This document shows, piece after piece, positions 61,061 through 64,000 of a stretch of 64,000 nucleotides of DNA. Both the position numbers and the translations under genes were made by a program. Under the pieces are notes generated by a model. It ran no database searches. It was given only the letters and a program-made list of their open reading frames with translations, and was not told the origin of the DNA. This DNA is from Tachypleus tridentatus (lineage: Eukaryota; Arthropoda; Merostomata; Xiphosura; Limulidae), in the NCBI RefSeq assembly GCF_004210375.1, contig NC_134834.1:141703009-141767008 (forward strand), written 5' to 3'. The number at the start of each line of letters is the position of its first letter. The stretch's first letter is position 1.

Positions 61061-62514
61061 AATGGGGATTTCAACCCTAGGAATACATTCAGTTTTTACT
61101 TAATCACTGGTCTTTACCAAAGTTTTCCACTAACAGGTACATGACAATGCTTTGATCTTTGAGCTCTGACTATGAATACATGTCTATCCTTCCAAAGGGA
61201 CCACACCCACAAATGGCCATTGCTACCTAGGTACCTTCATATTACCCAACTCCCATTTATGTTTCACTTAAAATATATCTTGAGTCAAAAGGTACTGTTC
61301 TGAGATGGATACTCTCCCTTCTGGTGTCTCATTTTTTGTCCAGTCTCTTTAAAAGACTGACTATCTCTACTCAGTTTATGCTACAAGCTTTCTCTCTTTT
61401 ATTTTCCTAATGCTACCTGGTTTTGCACTGGAGTTGTTCCACCAAGTATATTATGATATACCCTAACCACACTAATCTTATGGTATTTTTGAAAAACTTA
61501 TGCAGGTTCTGAAAGTGCTCATATCTTCTGTCCATTTTTTCCACACTTTTCTTTTCTGGCCGAAGAATGTACCATGGTACAGATAAGATCCAGTCTCTCT
61601 TGGGTATGCCCCTAAGCATTTCTAAGTTATAGGATACTGCACTCTGTGGATTCCCTTCAAATGCTTCTTGAAGTGAGTTCATATACTCAAAATTTTGCAA
61701 TGGTCCCTTCACCATTTCAACATGGGATTCTAGCCAAATGTGAGTAGCAGCTATGTATCATGTTGGAACTTAACATCTTCCAAAATTCCAAATACAATTC
61801 TGATATATACTTCCATTTATACTTCCCACACTTCCTCTATTTCTGGTGCAACTTACTTGTCTAATCTTAAAGTGATGATCAAACAATCAGTATAGAGGGA
61901 GTCAGCTGTGTTTTGGTGTTACTTTCTTATTGGTGGAGAATTGTCAAATGCTTATTTGCATAAAATAACACAGCAATAATATACAAAAAATATAAGATTA
62001 GGTTGGAGCCTCAAAGCTAGTGGCAAAAACAAATGTTTGAATATAGAAGGCAGCACTGTGTTAGATATACAGAACTGTTTAATTTATGTTTAATATGAAA
62101 GTTGTGATTTAGATAGTTATAGAACATAAATGTTAAATTAAGTATTTTTGAAAGTGACAATTTACAACAGGTTTGCATACATAACTTGTTATTAATCATA
62201 TATTGTGTTGTCCAGTTGTGAATTGAAGTCATGATTCTTGAACCTTTAAGTTTTCTTCTTGTGAATTGAGTATTGTTACATCATTATGTATTTTAGTTTG
62301 TAGAACATTCTAGGCTTCAGTTGGGCAATACATATATTTTAGTGAAAATAAAAACATTTTAATGAAGTTAAATAACAAAATAAGTAAAATTACAAGGAGG
62401 GACTCTATTAAAAACAATGAATCCAAACCTCTGACTAATTATATTAGTTTGTTCTAACTCAGAAACAAGCCAAAACAAAAACAAAACACTGCATCAACTG
62501 AAAATATCTCAGCT
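61061..62514. other. Unassigned DNA with one 100-codon minus-strand frame
   Basis: The frame 61715-61413 (MVKGPLQNFEYMNSLQEAFE ...) has balanced residue use and could be the remains of a coding sequence. No domain is recognised and it lacks splice or promoter context. Nothing else was seen. Confidence 0.3.
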
Positions 62515-62745
62515 ACAATGTGGGATTATAAAATGTATCCTAGGTTTTGAAGCAGGGGTACACCATCTACCAGTCTTAACCTCCATTCACCAGTGTCACA
62601 TAAGAAATAAATAATAGCAATAGATTTAGAAATAGAAATTAGGAGAGCAAGATGTGAGTTCTCAAACCCATAATGTCCCACATTTATATTACCCTTCACT
62701 GCCTGCAGACAGTTTTGGGAAGGTGACTGCTCTCCCAAATATAGA
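62515..62745 (+). repeat. Dispersed repeat, copy 2
   Basis: Shares ATAAAATGTATCCTAGGTTT, AGAAATTAGGAGAGCAAGAT, CCCTTCACTGCCTGCAG and GGGAAGGTGACTGCTCTCCC with 20615-20850 in the same orientation. The minus-strand frame across it (62765-62526) is incidental. Confidence 0.85.
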
Positions 62746-62927
62746 ATTAATTGAAAAAAATTCATTATGGTTTTGATTTTTCATGATGGATAACTTGTTT
62801 AACTTCAGTGCTTTTGATTTTGCTTGATAGATGGGATATCTTCAATGCTTTTCAGGTGTAATTACCACAAGCTTTAATCAGCTATGACTATAAATTGTTA
62901 ACAGTGAACAAAAATGCATTAAGTGAT

Positions 62928-62946
62928 TATATATATATATATATAT
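62928..62946. repeat. (AT)n microsatellite
   Basis: A short run of alternating AT at the left edge of the putative LTR region. Confidence 0.9.
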
Positions 62947-63640
62947 AGGTGACCAAGTTAATGCAATAAGTAAATTGGTGAAAGATATAGTTCTAGACTG
63001 TGTATGTAAGTTTAGTCATAAAGTGCTAATAGTGGTGACATTTTAAAGTGTAAAATCAAAGACTGTTTTCTAATAACAGAGCAGAAAAGAATAATTCATT
63101 TTTTCAATTGGTTCTAAGATAACTTAAACAGCCTGTGGGTACTTTTGACTTAAAAGAGAATTATTTAAAGCTCTTGATACAGTTGATGTAACCCTTGAGG
63201 TAATGTAAATTAATTTATCACAGAGTATAGGAAAATAATTTATCTTGTCAATTTGGTCCTAAAGTAACTGAATCAACTTGTGTGGACTCTTAGTGTAAAG
63301 AGGTGATTATTTAAAGCTCTGGATACAGCTGTGGTAATTAATTGTGTAACAAATATTTGTCTGTACATTTGGCTTGTTTTTAGTAAATTATTTTAAACAA
63401 ATTGACTGTGTGCTGTTCATTTATTGATGAAATTTATCACAAACAAGTCACAGACACCTACTGTAAAGGTCTCTGTAAAAATCTGAATTATACAGAGAAA
63501 AGTGGTTGTAGAGGAAAACATGAATGGCAGAGTTAATAATTAGCCCTATATATAAGCACAGCTGTAGTGGTGGTGAAAATGTTTAAGTTTAGAACTATTC
63601 TATTTAACCATGTCAACTGATTTTCATACATGGATCAAAG
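62947..63640 (+). mobile_element. Putative LTR/promoter region of a gypsy-type element
   Basis: Two diverged direct copies of about 125 bp (about 63076-63200 and 63220-63345) share CA-TTGGT-CTAA, AACTTAA/AACTGAA, CTTGTGTGGACTCTT-like words and ATTATTTAAAGCTCT-GATACAG. A TATA-like CCTATATATAAGCA lies at 63543-63556, before the gag-like sequence. Duplicated segments upstream of a TATA box are typical of LTR U3 regions. The 3' LTR would be outside the window, so LTR status is inferred. Confidence 0.45.
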
Positions 63641-64000
63641 AGGTGAGTGACTTGAGCTTAAAGGTAATGAGCTGTGAGTGTTTATTAAACAGGAACAAGA
63701 GAAAGAGAGGAGTGTAGACAGAGAAAAGAAAGACTTAAAGATGAAAAGAAAGAAATTGAGAGAAAGAAGAGAATGAAAATAAAGAGAATAAGAATACAAA
63801 TTAAGAAAAAAGAAGAGAGTGGATAGATTGGAAATAGAGACAAAGTGCAAATTGATATCACCAGGCTTGCCTAACAGAAAGATGAACACAAGAATGATGA
63901 GGGATTTGGATCAGTTAAACCAAGCTGCCCAATTTTGATGAACGGAAAAATGACATGGATGTTTTCTTGGAGAGATATGAAAGATTTACCCAAAGTCAAA
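63640..64000 (+). pseudogene. Gypsy-type gag N-terminal part, broken and cut by the window edge
   Basis: 63690-63830 encodes a highly charged REREE/KK-rich coiled-coil. After a frame change, 63922-64000 reads TKLPNFDERKNDMDVFLERY, the 'KLP.FDE..DDMD.YL.RFER' opening of the SCAN-like Gag of certain Ty3/gypsy elements. An in-frame TAA just before this block shows a shift or decay. The rest lies beyond 64000. Confidence 0.65.

Noticed and set aside
1-64000. CRISPR arrays, operons, bacterial promoters or phage genes
   Set aside because: Spliced genes, SINEs and LINEs show a eukaryotic genome, and no regularly spaced repeats of CRISPR type were seen.

Overview
This is a eukaryotic, AT-rich window with large introns and many old transposons. 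The mix of tRNA-derived SINEs (a `TGGCCAGG...GGTTCGAATC` head and an `AGTGGCTCAGC...GGTTTCGATACCC` head, both ending in `GCRCAGATAGCCC..TGT.GCTTTGYGC`), Penelope-like fold-backs, Jockey/CR1/RTE LINEs and Ty3/gypsy fragments fits a chelicerate. I suspect a horseshoe crab; that is recognition and inference, not proof.

Two protein-coding genes can be supported. On the minus strand lies a complete coding sequence in two exons (28570-27871 and 19026-18890) for an SPRY-domain SOCS-box protein of the SPSB1/SPSB4/Gustavus type, an adaptor of Cullin-RING E3 ligases. The exons are separated by an 8.84-kb intron, the splice junction is phase 1 on both sides, and the joined product is about 276-278 residues. 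On the plus strand are two small exons (44268-44303 and 59243-59376) of what I read as urease accessory protein UreG. They give the start codon, the histidine-rich metal-binding N-terminus and the 'METPGSY' segment that precedes the GTPase domain. The P-loop and the rest must lie beyond 64000. An animal gene for a nickel chaperone of urease is the most interesting item here.

Between the two genes, around 38.36-38.72 kb, is a short CpG-retaining, GC-box- and E-box-containing stretch with a candidate splice donor facing each way. I propose it as a shared divergent promoter. It sits between CpG-depleted stretches that roughly match the two inferred transcription units (about 14.1-37.9 kb and 39.4-64 kb), as expected for germline gene-body methylation.

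Layout: 1-14 kb is intergenic, with a pseudogene-like patch, hAT and Tc1 transposase remnants, many SINEs, an 89-bp triplicated repeat and a purine-rich tract. 14-38 kb is the SPSB unit with its introns, holding a Tigger/pogo copy, a mariner-like MITE, a LINE tail and Penelope-like repeats. 38-39 kb is the putative promoter. 39-64 kb is the UreG unit with its introns, holding a CR1/L2-like LINE, locally duplicated segments, an unidentified CpG-rich ORF (45817-46116) with tandem repeats behind it, a Jockey LINE with a repeated 3' tail, a minus-strand Ty3/gypsy pol fossil, an RTE LINE fragment, and at the right edge the putative LTR and gag start of a second gypsy-type element.
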